47,539 bases of DNA from Streptomyces harenosi (lineage in GTDB: Bacteria > Actinomycetota > Actinomycetes > Streptomycetales > Streptomycetaceae): positions 1 to 47,539 of the forward strand of contig NZ_WYCT01000011.1 of assembly GCF_011008945.1 (NCBI RefSeq), in the 5' to 3' direction. Each line of letters begins with the position of its first letter. The first letter of the stretch is position 1. Under the pieces are notes generated by a model that saw only the letters and a program-made list of their open reading frames with translations, did not search any database and was not told where the DNA came from. Shown here in pieces: positions 1-7,235 of this stretch. Made by a program: the position numbers and the translations under genes.

Positions 1-69
1 GGAGGGCGCAGGCGCGGGGGGAACCCGGGGAGAGGGATCCCATCCAGCCGCGGCAACCGGGAGGACATC

Positions 70-567
70 GTGTCGGACACGGCAGCGGGCGCAAGCAGAC
101 GCCGGGGCCGCAACGAGACCGAGGAGGAGCGGGCCGACCGGATGTGGCAGGAGCTCATCCAGGAGGTCCGCGTCGCGCAGATGGGCGTGCAGATCCTCTT
201 CGGCTTCCTGCTCACCGTCGTGTTCACACCGAAGTACGACGACCTCGCGGACACCGACCGCATCATCTACATCGTGACGGTCGTCCTCGGGGCCGCCGCG
301 ACCGGCGCGCTGATCGGGCCGGTGTCCCTGCACCGCCTGGTCTCCGGGCGGCGCGTCAAACCCCAGGCGGTGCGCCTGGCCTCCCGGCTGACCCTGCTCG
401 GCCTGGTGCTGCTGCTCGCCACCACCACCGCCTCGCTGCTGCTGATCCTCCGCGTCGCCACCGACGACGGCTTCGTGCCGTATCTGGTCACGGGCGTGGT
501 CGCCTGGTACCTGCTGTGCTGGTTCGTCCTGCCGCTGTGGACACGGCACCGGTACACCTCCCGCTGA
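70..567 (+). CDS. DUF6328 family membrane protein
   Basis: A 165-residue integral membrane protein of unknown function that I recognise as the DUF6328 family. The GTG start follows a GGGAGGA ribosome site 5 nt upstream. The N-terminal 45 residues are charged and cytoplasmic-looking (ETEEERADRMWQELIQEVR). Hydrophobic segments follow near residues 38-52, 66-88, 107-127 and 138-157, so about four membrane helices are likely. The family is common in actinobacteria and often sits near stress genes, but no reaction is known. It converges on the SsgA-like gene, with a long inverted repeat between them. No catalytic residues are visible. Confidence 0.82.
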   Translation: MSDTAAGASRRRGRNETEEERADRMWQELIQEVRVAQMGVQILFGFLLTVVFTPKYDDLADTDRIIYIVTVVLGAAATGALIGPVSLHRLVSGRRVKPQAVRLASRLTLLGLVLLLATTTASLLLILRVATDDGFVPYLVTGVVAWYLLCWFVLPLWTRHRYTSR

Positions 568-603
568 CCGGCCGGAGGGCGGGGCGGGAGCCGGGCGCGC
601 CGA

Positions 604-680
604 CGCCCGCGCGGCCCTGCCCCCACGGTCCCGTCCGCCCCGGAGGGCGACGGAGCCGTGACGGCAGGGCCGCGCGGGCG
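604..680. terminator. Bidirectional hairpin terminator between convergent genes
   Basis: Perfect 18-bp arms, CGCCCGCGCGGCCCTGCC (604-621) and its reverse complement (663-680), enclose a 41-nt region that can itself pair imperfectly (ACGG..CCGTC..CGCC against GGGCGACGGAGCCGT). It lies between the stop codons of two convergent genes, which fits a shared factor-independent terminator lacking a U-tract, as is common in Streptomyces. Confidence 0.7.
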
Positions 681-691
681 GACCGCTGGTC

Positions 692-1117
692 TCAGCCGCC
701 TGCCATGACCTCGGCCAGGAAGTCGTCCACCCGCACTTCCTCCTGCCCGGGCGGAACGACCTCGTGGGTCTCCCGCAGGAACGCCGCGACCGCCGGCGCC
801 CACACGAAGACCACGGCGTGATGGCGGCTCCCGTCCGGCCGCGGGTCGCCGAGGAACTCCATGCGCAGCTCCTCCCACCGGCCGGTCGAGGCCGGGCGCA
901 GCCGTACGTCGCCCATGCCGACCGGACGCGACAGCCCGTCGGTGAGCATGTCGCGGTCCAGCGTCCAGCGGGCGAGGACACGGCCGTCATGGCTGAACAG
1001 GAAGGTGACGGCGAACGGGTCGGTCGCGTCGTAGCTCAGGTGGGCGAGCACGGGGCAGCGGTCCGTGTCACCGGCCTGCAGTTGCACCACCAGCGTCGTG
1101 TGTGTGAAGGACTGCAC
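692..1117 (-). CDS. SsgA-like sporulation/cell-division regulator (SALP)
   Basis: A 141-residue SsgA-family protein. SALPs are small proteins restricted to morphologically complex actinomycetes. They help localise septation and control peptidoglycan synthesis or autolysis during sporulation (SsgB, for example, recruits FtsZ). The length matches the family and the hallmark fold is visible: a beta-rich N-terminus, then DATDPFAVTFLF, the WTLDRDML block and GMGDVRLRP. I chose the GTG at 1117 because a GGAGG site lies 7 nt upstream; the frame is open further upstream but without family similarity. A SigB-type promoter motif sits 48 nt before the start. Which SALP (SsgA to SsgG or another) cannot be decided by eye. 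Confidence 0.88.
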   Translation of the reverse strand: MQSFTHTTLVVQLQAGDTDRCPVLAHLSYDATDPFAVTFLFSHDGRVLARWTLDRDMLTDGLSRPVGMGDVRLRPASTGRWEELRMEFLGDPRPDGSRHHAVVFVWAPAVAAFLRETHEVVPPGQEEVRVDDFLAEVMAGG

Positions 1118-1164
1118 GAAAGGGCCTCCGAGGAGTCCGAGGGGAACGGACGTAGGGCCCTCTA

Positions 1165-1188
1165 GTACCCCGTCCCCGCCCAGCATGC
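1165..1188 (-). promoter_or_regulatory. Candidate SigB-family promoter of the SsgA-like gene
   Basis: On the minus strand, GCAT (1188-1185), a 14-bp spacer and GGGTAC (1170-1165) match the GNNT-N14-16-GGGTAY consensus reported for Streptomyces SigB-group sigma factors. The -10 hexamer ends 48 nt before the GTG start, leaving room for a normal leader with its GGAGG site. No transcript data were available. Confidence 0.6.
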
Positions 1189-1244
1189 TCGGCCGCGCGG
1201 GTGATTGCCTTTCCGCGCCCCCGCGGCGGGGGCGCGCGGGCCGG

Positions 1245-2216
1245 TCAGCCCAGGGCGTCGCGCAGCGCCGGCAGCAGGGTCTTCTCCGCCCAGTCGAGGA
1301 AGGCCGTCTGCGTCTCCCCGCCGATCTGTACCAGGGCGATCTCGGTGAACCCGGCCTCCGCGTACGGGCGCACGGCCTCCACGAAGACCTCCGGGTCGTC
1401 GCCGCAGGGGATCGACTCGGCCACGTCGTCGGGCGTGACGAACTGGGTCGCCGCCTCGAAGGAGTCCGGGTGCGGCAGTTCGGAGTTCACCTTCCAGCCG
1501 CTGCCGAACCAGCGGAACTGGGCGTGGGCCCGCTTGACCGCGGTGTCCCGGTCGGGGTCGTAGCTCACCGGGAGCTGCCCCACCCGCGGCTTGCCGGCGC
1601 CGCCGTGCCGGTCGAAGGACTCCAGCAGGCCGGGTTTGGGCTCCGTGGCGATCACCAGGTCGCCCAGCCTGCCCGCGAGGGCGCAGGAACGCTCGCCGGA
1701 GACCGCGATGCCGATGGGCGGCGGGCTGTCCGGGAGGTCCCACAGGCGTGCCGACTCCACGTCGAAGTGGGTGCCGCGGCGGTTGACGTGCCCGCCCTCG
1801 AACAGGGCGCGGATGATCTCGACGGCCTCCTCCAGCATCTCGTGCCGTACGTCGACCGACGGCCAGCCACCGCCCACGATGTGCTCGTTCAGGTTCTCGC
1901 CCGAGCCCAGACCCAGCCGGAACCGCCCCTCGGACAGCAGTTGCAGCGTCGCCGCCTTCTGCGCCACGACCGCCGGGTGGTACCGGAACGTCGGACACGT
2001 CACGTACGTCATCAGCGGGATGCGCGAGGTCGCCTGCGCCGCCGCCCCCAGCACGCTCCACGCGTACGGAGCGTGGCCCTGGGAACGCAGCCACGGGAAG
2101 TAGTGGTCCGAGGTCACCGAGAAGTCGAACCCCACTTCCTCGGCCCGCACCACATGGTCGACGAGCTCACGGGGACCGGCCTGCTCGGTCATCATCGTGT
2201 ATCCGATTTGCACCAT
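1245..2216 (-). CDS. LLM-class F420-dependent oxidoreductase (TIGR03557-like)
   Basis: A 323-residue luciferase-like TIM-barrel flavin/F420 enzyme. The sequence shows the family opening (QIGYTM), GFDFSVTSDHYFPWL, the substrate/cofactor barrel segment RFRLGLGSGENLNEH, and the C-terminal FTEIALVQIGG block, all typical of the F420-dependent G6PDH-like LLM group. Such enzymes use deazaflavin F420 for hydride transfer; the substrate here is unknown. The frame stays open upstream into the dehydratase gene, but similarity begins at the ATG at 2216, so I used that start. There is no strong ribosome site. It may be co-transcribed with the dehydratase gene 112 bp upstream. Confidence 0.87.
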   Translation of the reverse strand: MVQIGYTMMTEQAGPRELVDHVVRAEEVGFDFSVTSDHYFPWLRSQGHAPYAWSVLGAAAQATSRIPLMTYVTCPTFRYHPAVVAQKAATLQLLSEGRFRLGLGSGENLNEHIVGGGWPSVDVRHEMLEEAVEIIRALFEGGHVNRRGTHFDVESARLWDLPDSPPPIGIAVSGERSCALAGRLGDLVIATEPKPGLLESFDRHGGAGKPRVGQLPVSYDPDRDTAVKRAHAQFRWFGSGWKVNSELPHPDSFEAATQFVTPDDVAESIPCGDDPEVFVEAVRPYAEAGFTEIALVQIGGETQTAFLDWAEKTLLPALRDALG

Positions 2217-2328
2217 AACCGGCGGGTTCCCGGGTCGCAGGGGCGGAAACGGCCGGATACCGCGTCCGTACGGGGGAAAAGGACGCGGCACCCGGCGCCC
2301 GCGCGCGGCCCGCGGGCCCGCCGGCGGG

Positions 2329-3288
2329 TCAGCGCAGGCCGAAGCGGGACGCCCACGCCCACACGTCGGCGGTCGTCGCGTTGCCCCCGCACACCACCAT
2401 CCCGATCCGCGCTCCCTCGCCCACCCGCTCCACCACCCGCCGGGCGGCGGGCAGGAGACAGCCGGTGGCGGGCTCCGTCCACACCTTCGCGTGGTCGGCG
2501 AGGTCGAGGACGCCGCGCACGGCCTCCCGGTCCGGCACCACCAGCACGTCGGCGACCAGGCCGGCCACATGGTCGTAGGTCAGCCGGGAGACGGCGGGCG
2601 CGCTGAGCGTGGAGACGATCGACGACAGGGGGACCGGCACCGGGCCGCCCGCCGCCAGTGCCCGCGACATCGCCTCGGCGCCCTCGGTCTCCACCCCCCA
2701 GACCCGCACGCCGGGCCGGCGGGCCCGCAGCGCCGCCGCCACACCGGCGATCAGCCCGCCGCCCCCGACGCTGACGAGGACGTCGGTGACGTCGCCGGCG
2801 TCCTCGGCGAACTCCAGTCCGACGGTGCCCTGTCCGGCGATCACCACCGGGTCGTCGAAGGGGTGCACCAGGGTCAGGCCCTCCTGCCGCAGCCGGTCCG
2901 CGAGCGCGAAGGCCCCGGCCATGCCGTCGGTCAGCCGCACCGACGCGCCGGCGCCCTCGGCGACTTCGACGGCACGGGCGGGCGCCGAGCGGGGCATGAC
3001 CACCGTCGCCCTGACGTCCAGGGCGGCGGCCATGACCGCCAGGGCGATCCCGTGGTTGCCGCCGCTGACCGCCACCACCCCGGCGGACCGCTCGGCCTCG
3101 CTGAGCGACAGCAGCTTGGCGGCCGCGCCGCGGGCCTTGAACGAGCCAGTGCGCTGGAGCAGTTCCAGCTTGGCGGTGACCGGCACGCCGAGCAGCGCGG
3201 ACAGACCCGGGCTCGGCACGGTCGGGGTGCGCACCACATGTGCCGCGATCCGCTCGGCCGCGGCTTCGATCTCGGTGATCCCGATCAA
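2329..3288 (-). CDS. PLP-dependent serine/threonine dehydratase
   Basis: A fold-type II PLP enzyme of about 319 residues that should deaminate threonine or serine to the 2-oxo acid. The PLP lysine is K51 in TGSFKARGA. The phosphate-binding glycine loops VSGGNHGIA and VSVGGGGLIAG are intact. It ends soon after the catalytic domain, so it lacks the ACT-type regulatory domain of biosynthetic IlvA and resembles catabolic TdcB-type or serine racemase-like enzymes. I prefer the TTG start at 3288, which follows a GGAAGGGA site by 8 nt; the longer frame to 3363 adds a non-conserved, Arg/Gly-rich tail. Substrate preference cannot be read from sequence. Confidence 0.88.
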   Translation of the reverse strand: MIGITEIEAAAERIAAHVVRTPTVPSPGLSALLGVPVTAKLELLQRTGSFKARGAAAKLLSLSEAERSAGVVAVSGGNHGIALAVMAAALDVRATVVMPRSAPARAVEVAEGAGASVRLTDGMAGAFALADRLRQEGLTLVHPFDDPVVIAGQGTVGLEFAEDAGDVTDVLVSVGGGGLIAGVAAALRARRPGVRVWGVETEGAEAMSRALAAGGPVPVPLSSIVSTLSAPAVSRLTYDHVAGLVADVLVVPDREAVRGVLDLADHAKVWTEPATGCLLPAARRVVERVGEGARIGMVVCGGNATTADVWAWASRFGLR

Positions 3289-3424
3289 GGCAGTCGTCCC
3301 TTCCGGCGCGGGCGGAGATCCGCACCGCCTGGCACCCTTGCCCGTACGGCCCCCGGCGGTCAACTCCCTTCCGTACCGGCGTGACCGGACCGCGGTGCTC
3401 GGACGCGGCCCGCCGGCCGGGCTC

Positions 3425-4102
3425 TCAGTGCTGCTGCGCCTTCGGCGGCGTCACCTCGCTCGGCCGGACGACGACGTGTCCCTGCCCCTGGAGCATCAGT
3501 TGCACGGCCTCGCCCGAACCGCCCCGCAGCATGGAGCCGAGCGACTGCGAGCGGTGCAGGGAGGTGTGCAGGCCCGCCGTCCAGCCCACGACGGCGTCCG
3601 TGTCGACGTACACCGGGTCCTGCGGCGAGACGGGGATCACCAGCGGGTTGCCCTCGCACACCAGGCCCAGCCGGCCCTGCCCGGTGAAGACGCTGTTGAA
3701 CAGGCCGCCACCCGCGATGCCGCCGCCCTTGACGGTCGCGATGCGATAGGACAGCGACGCGTCGAAGCACAGGACGTTGCGGCCGTTGACGGTGAACTCG
3801 TCCCCGGGGGCGACCTCGACGACGAAGCAGTTCTGCGCCTCGTGCGCGAACCAGGCCTCGCCCCGGCCGCGCACCGCCATCAGCGGCAGCCCCTCCCCGG
3901 TGACGGCGCGCTTGAGCATCCCGCCCACTCCCTGGCCCTTGCGCTCGAAGCGCAGATCGCCGCGGTAGGCGACCATCGCGCCCTGCCGGGCGAACATCTC
4001 GCCGTCGACCGCGTACCGGATGCACTTGGCGTTCTGCGCCGTCATGCCCGGCGCGGTGGCCGGCTGCACCATGTGCTCGCTGGAAAAGAGGTCACCCTTC
4101 AT
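3425..4102 (-). CDS. AIM24 family protein
   Basis: A 225-residue protein of the AIM24 (TIGR00266-type) family, mostly beta-strand with glycine-rich turns, as in GGGIAGGGLFNSVFTGQGRLGLVCEG. Bacterial members are soluble and have no established biochemical activity; yeast Aim24 is a mitochondrial protein. The ATG at 4102 is followed by MKGDLFSSEHMVQ and gives the family length; an in-frame ATG at 4138 lies further upstream but adds only a non-conserved extension. It sits between the dehydratase and DUF4032 genes on the same strand with 94-136 bp gaps, so shared transcription is possible but not shown. No transmembrane or signal segment is visible. Confidence 0.85.
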   Translation of the reverse strand: MKGDLFSSEHMVQPATAPGMTAQNAKCIRYAVDGEMFARQGAMVAYRGDLRFERKGQGVGGMLKRAVTGEGLPLMAVRGRGEAWFAHEAQNCFVVEVAPGDEFTVNGRNVLCFDASLSYRIATVKGGGIAGGGLFNSVFTGQGRLGLVCEGNPLVIPVSPQDPVYVDTDAVVGWTAGLHTSLHRSQSLGSMLRGGSGEAVQLMLQGQGHVVVRPSEVTPPKAQQH

Positions 4103-4196
4103 GCGGGCATCCTGTCCCGGAGGCTCCCGTTCCGCCAAGATCGCCCCGGGGCGGGCCCGTTGCCGGCCGGGCGCCCGCGGCGGTGCCGCCCCGCGG

Positions 4197-5468
4197 TCAC
4201 CCCTTCACCGGCCGCGGTGCCTGCGGGCCCCTGGGCAGGACGTTGCGGACGTAGTCGGCGACGGCGGCGTCCAGGCCGATGTCGCGCTGGGCCTGCTCCG
4301 ACAGGTACCAGCGGTGCTCCAGCAGTTCGTGGTAGATCTCGGCCGGGTCCATGGTGCCGCGCAGCTCCGGCGGCACCGCCCGCACGGTGGGCCGGAACAC
4401 CTCCCGCACCCAGCGGTGGGCCAGGACCTCCGGCCGGGCGCCCCGGACGTCCCCCCGGCCCGGGCCGGGCCGCGCGCCCGGGGACGGGTCGCCCGGGGCG
4501 TAGTCGTCCTGGGTGGCCATCCAGCTCTCCAGGTCGTTCAGCAGCCGCCGGGCCTGGTTCTCCTCGGCGTCCAGCCCGGTCAGGCGCAGCAACTGCCGCT
4601 GGTGGTGGCCGGCGTCGACCACCTTGGGCACGAAGGTGACCGTGTCGCCGTCCGGCGCGTGCTCGATCTGCATCTCCGCGACGTCGAAACCGAGGTCGTT
4701 GAGCCGCCGTATCCGGCGCTCTATGTAGTGGTACTTGCCCGCCGGGTAGACCGAGGTGCGGGTCAGCTCCTCCCACAGGCCGCGGTAGCGCGCGCAGATC
4801 TCGGTGCCGAACTCGACCGGGTCGACGGAGGGGTGCAGCGCGCCGGACGCCTCCAGGTCGAGCAGCTCGCCGCTGATGTTCACCCGGGCCAGGTCGAGGT
4901 CGTACGCGCGCTGCCCGGTGCTCAGGCGGGGGTGCAGCTCGCCGGTCTCGGCGTCGACGAGGTAGGCGGCGTAGGCGCCCGCGTCCCGCCGGAAGAGCGT
5001 GTTGGACAGGGAGCAGTCGCCCCAGGCGAACCCGGCCAGGTGCAGCCGCACCAGCAGGACGGCGAGGGCGTCCATGAGACGGTGCACGGTGGCCGGGCGC
5101 AAGGTGGTCTCGAACATCGACCGGTAGGGCATCGAGCCGCCCAGATGCCGGGTGACCAGCACCGGTTCCAGCGGCTCACCGGTGACGCCGGTGCGTCCGG
5201 TGACCACGGCCAGCGGGTCCACGGCGGGGATGCCCAGCCGGTCCAGGTCGCGCAGCAGCTCGTACTCGCGCAGCGCGGGCCGCTCCGCGAGCTCCTTGAC
5301 GGCGATCACCTCGGTGCCGGCGCGGGCGTAGCGGACGACGTGGCGGGAGATGCCGCGGGGGAGGGGCACCAGGTATTCCTCCGGCCACTCCTCCAGGGGG
5401 AGCTGCCAGGGAAGTTCGAGCAGCACCGCGGGGTGCTCCGGATTGGTGGCGCTGATCTGCAAGGCCAT
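4197..5468 (-). CDS. DUF4032 domain protein with kinase-like fold
   Basis: A 423-residue protein. Residues about 30-260 resemble lipopolysaccharide-kinase/RIO-like folds: VIAVKEL supplies a candidate ATP-binding lysine, HLAGFAWGDCSLSNTLF resembles a catalytic loop (GD..LSN), and AAYLVDAETGE resembles the metal-binding DxE loop. The C-terminal part (EVLAHRWVREVFRPTVRAVP, residues about 345-420) matches DUF4032. A phosphotransferase role is inferred from fold motifs; no substrate is known. It begins only 9 nt after the stop of the MBL-fold gene, so the two form an operon. It may phosphorylate a small molecule or protein in stress, but that is a guess. Confidence 0.82.
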   Translation of the reverse strand: MALQISATNPEHPAVLLELPWQLPLEEWPEEYLVPLPRGISRHVVRYARAGTEVIAVKELAERPALREYELLRDLDRLGIPAVDPLAVVTGRTGVTGEPLEPVLVTRHLGGSMPYRSMFETTLRPATVHRLMDALAVLLVRLHLAGFAWGDCSLSNTLFRRDAGAYAAYLVDAETGELHPRLSTGQRAYDLDLARVNISGELLDLEASGALHPSVDPVEFGTEICARYRGLWEELTRTSVYPAGKYHYIERRIRRLNDLGFDVAEMQIEHAPDGDTVTFVPKVVDAGHHQRQLLRLTGLDAEENQARRLLNDLESWMATQDDYAPGDPSPGARPGPGRGDVRGARPEVLAHRWVREVFRPTVRAVPPELRGTMDPAEIYHELLEHRWYLSEQAQRDIGLDAAVADYVRNVLPRGPQAPRPVKG

Positions 5469-5477
5469 GCACCGACT

Positions 5478-6224
5478 CTAGAGCGCGCGTTCCCGGGCGA
5501 GCCGGGCGGCCGCCCCCAGCGGGCCGCGGTGGGCCGGTCCGTGGCCGGGCAGCAGGAGGTCGCCGTCGAGCCCGGCGAGGACGTCCAGGGAGTCCACGGC
5601 CCGGGCGCGCTCGTGGTCGAACATGGCGGGCAGCAGTTGCGGCCCCCGCACCCGCGACGTGGGGTGGCCGCTCACCAGGGCGTCGCCGGTGATCACCGCA
5701 CCGGCGTGCGGCAGGTGGTAGGCGCAGTGGCCCCGGGTGTGCCCGGGGGTGTGCACGGGCACGGGGCGGCCGGGCAGGTCGAGGGCGCCCGCCCCGGGGA
5801 ACGGCAGCGGGTCGGTCACGGGGTTGCGGACCGTGCCGCCGGCCCGCACCACGTGCGCCGCCCAGGGCAGCACACCCGGCCGCCAGCCGTTGCGCAGCAC
5901 CCGCCCGACGGACACCTGGTGCAGGAACTCCCGGCGCGCGTGGGGCACTTCGGCCCGGTGGAGGAAGACGGGCGTGCCGAACTCGGCGCGCAGGTACTCG
6001 GCCGAGCCCAGATGGTCGTTGTGGGCATGGGTGATCAGTACGGCGGCCACCGCCTCCGGGGAGCCGCCGACGGCGGCCAGCGAGTCGAGCAGCCGCCGGC
6101 GGTCCGCGGGGTAGCCGGTGTCGACCAGCGTCATCGCGTCCCCCTCCGTGAGGATCACCCAGTTGGTGTTGGTGCCGCGCACCAGATAGGTGCCGTCGGC
6201 GACCTGCCGCACGTCCGCCCGCAT
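5478..6224 (-). CDS. MBL-fold metallo-hydrolase
   Basis: A 248-residue metallo-beta-lactamase superfamily hydrolase. The metal ligands are visible: H66, H68, D70 and H71 in THAHNDH, a later histidine in HTPGHTRGH, the bridging aspartate in TGDALVSG, and a final histidine in LLPGHGP. The N-terminal strand pattern TYLVRGTNTNWVILTEGD-AMTLVDTG is typical of the glyoxalase II-like subgroup. The substrate is unknown. The start is the ATG at 6224; an in-frame extension further upstream is not conserved. It is the first gene of the MBL-DUF4032 pair, with a 9-nt gap. Confidence 0.88.
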   Translation of the reverse strand: MRADVRQVADGTYLVRGTNTNWVILTEGDAMTLVDTGYPADRRRLLDSLAAVGGSPEAVAAVLITHAHNDHLGSAEYLRAEFGTPVFLHRAEVPHARREFLHQVSVGRVLRNGWRPGVLPWAAHVVRAGGTVRNPVTDPLPFPGAGALDLPGRPVPVHTPGHTRGHCAYHLPHAGAVITGDALVSGHPTSRVRGPQLLPAMFDHERARAVDSLDVLAGLDGDLLLPGHGPAHRGPLGAAARLARERAL

Positions 6225-6328
6225 CGCTCTTCCCGTCCCGAGGTGACTGCCCGACGGGCGACAGCCAACCAGACGCGGTGGACGGCGAGGAAGCGCACGG
6301 TGCTCCCGCCCGGCGGCGGCCGGCCGCC

Positions 6329-6955
6329 TCAGCGCACGCCGTGCGGGCGGAACTGGACGCTGATGCGCGGTCCCGCCGCCCGGGCGGTCTTCGGCACGCA
6401 GTGCTCCCAGGTGCGCTGGCAGGAGCCGCCCATCACGATCAGGTCGCCGTGGCCCAGTGGCCGGCGCACCGTCTCGCCACCGCCGACCGGGCGCAGCAGC
6501 AGATCGCGGGGCGCGCCCACGGACAGGATCGCCACCATGGTGTTCTCGCGGGCGCCCCGGCCGACGCGGTCGCCGTGCCAGGCGACGCTGTCCCGGCCGT
6601 CGCGGTAGTAGCACAGCCCGGCCGTGGTGAACGGCTCGCCCAGTTCGGCGGCGTAGCGGGCGGTGAGCGCCTCGCGCGCCCGGTCCAGCACCGGGTGCGG
6701 CAGCGGGTCGCCGGCGCCGTAGAAGGCGAGCAGCCGGGGGACGTCCACGACGTGGTCGTACATGGTGCGCCGCTCCGCGCGCCAGGGCACCTCGGCGGCC
6801 AGCCGCTCGAAGAGCGGGTCCGACCCGGCGAGCCATCCGGGGAGTACGTCGATCCACGCCCCGGAGCCGAGGTGGGTGCGGCGCAGCCCGTCGAGGGAGC
6901 CGAGCCGGACCTCGTCCGTCTGGTCGAACAGCGAGCCCTGGAGGTGCCTGGTCAT
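6329..6955 (-). CDS. AlkB-like 2-oxoglutarate/Fe(II) dioxygenase
   Basis: A 208-residue dioxygenase of the AlkB superfamily. Members oxidatively remove N-alkyl lesions (such as 1-methyladenine and 3-methylcytosine) from nucleic acids using Fe(II), O2 and 2-oxoglutarate. The iron triad is H127, D129 (WHGD) and H185 (EHCV). The 2-oxoglutarate arginines are R197 and R203 in RISVQFR, the equivalent of the RxNxTxR motif. GLCYYRDGRDSVAWH is the family nucleotide-binding lid region. It ends 104 bp before the MBL gene on the same strand. A LexA-type box 21 bp before the start codon suggests SOS induction, consistent with repair. Confidence 0.9.
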   Translation of the reverse strand: MTRHLQGSLFDQTDEVRLGSLDGLRRTHLGSGAWIDVLPGWLAGSDPLFERLAAEVPWRAERRTMYDHVVDVPRLLAFYGAGDPLPHPVLDRAREALTARYAAELGEPFTTAGLCYYRDGRDSVAWHGDRVGRGARENTMVAILSVGAPRDLLLRPVGGGETVRRPLGHGDLIVMGGSCQRTWEHCVPKTARAAGPRISVQFRPHGVR

Positions 6956-6975
6956 GGTTCCAGCCTACCCCTCAT

Positions 6976-6991
6976 TCGAAAATATGTTCGT
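6976..6991 (-). promoter_or_regulatory. LexA (SOS) box candidate upstream of the AlkB-like gene
   Basis: The plus-strand sequence TCGAAAATATGTTCGT matches the actinobacterial LexA consensus TCGAAC-N4-GTTCGA at 10 of 12 fixed positions. It is an AT-rich island in very GC-rich DNA and ends 21 bp before the ATG of a DNA-alkylation repair-type gene. LexA regulation is inferred from motif and context only. Confidence 0.6.
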
Positions 6992-7235
6992 TGAACGGAG
7001 TCGGGGTGCCGCGCCGCGTCGGGCTTCCGGTGCATGGCCGTATCGCATACATTCCCGTAGCGACGAGACCGGGCCACGGCGACGGGAACGCGCACCGGGC
7101 GGGACCGCCGCGCTCGCCGTCCGGCCGGGCCGAGCGGCCGCTCGGCAGCCCGTGGCGCGCCGCGGCACGGACCGGGCCGCCGCCGCACCCGCGGCAACGG
7201 GCGCAAGCCAGGGACGAGGAAAAGGGACGGTCGCC

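Noticed and set aside
1215..1235. GC-rich palindrome GCGCCCCCGC/GCGGGGGCGC after the LLM gene
   Set aside because: The arms are separated by only one base and no U-tract follows; it may help termination, but support is too weak to list as a terminator.
1245..2570. A longer LLM oxidoreductase starting at 2570
   Set aside because: The added 118 residues overlap the dehydratase gene in another frame and show no similarity to the family; the ATG at 2216 matches its N-terminus.
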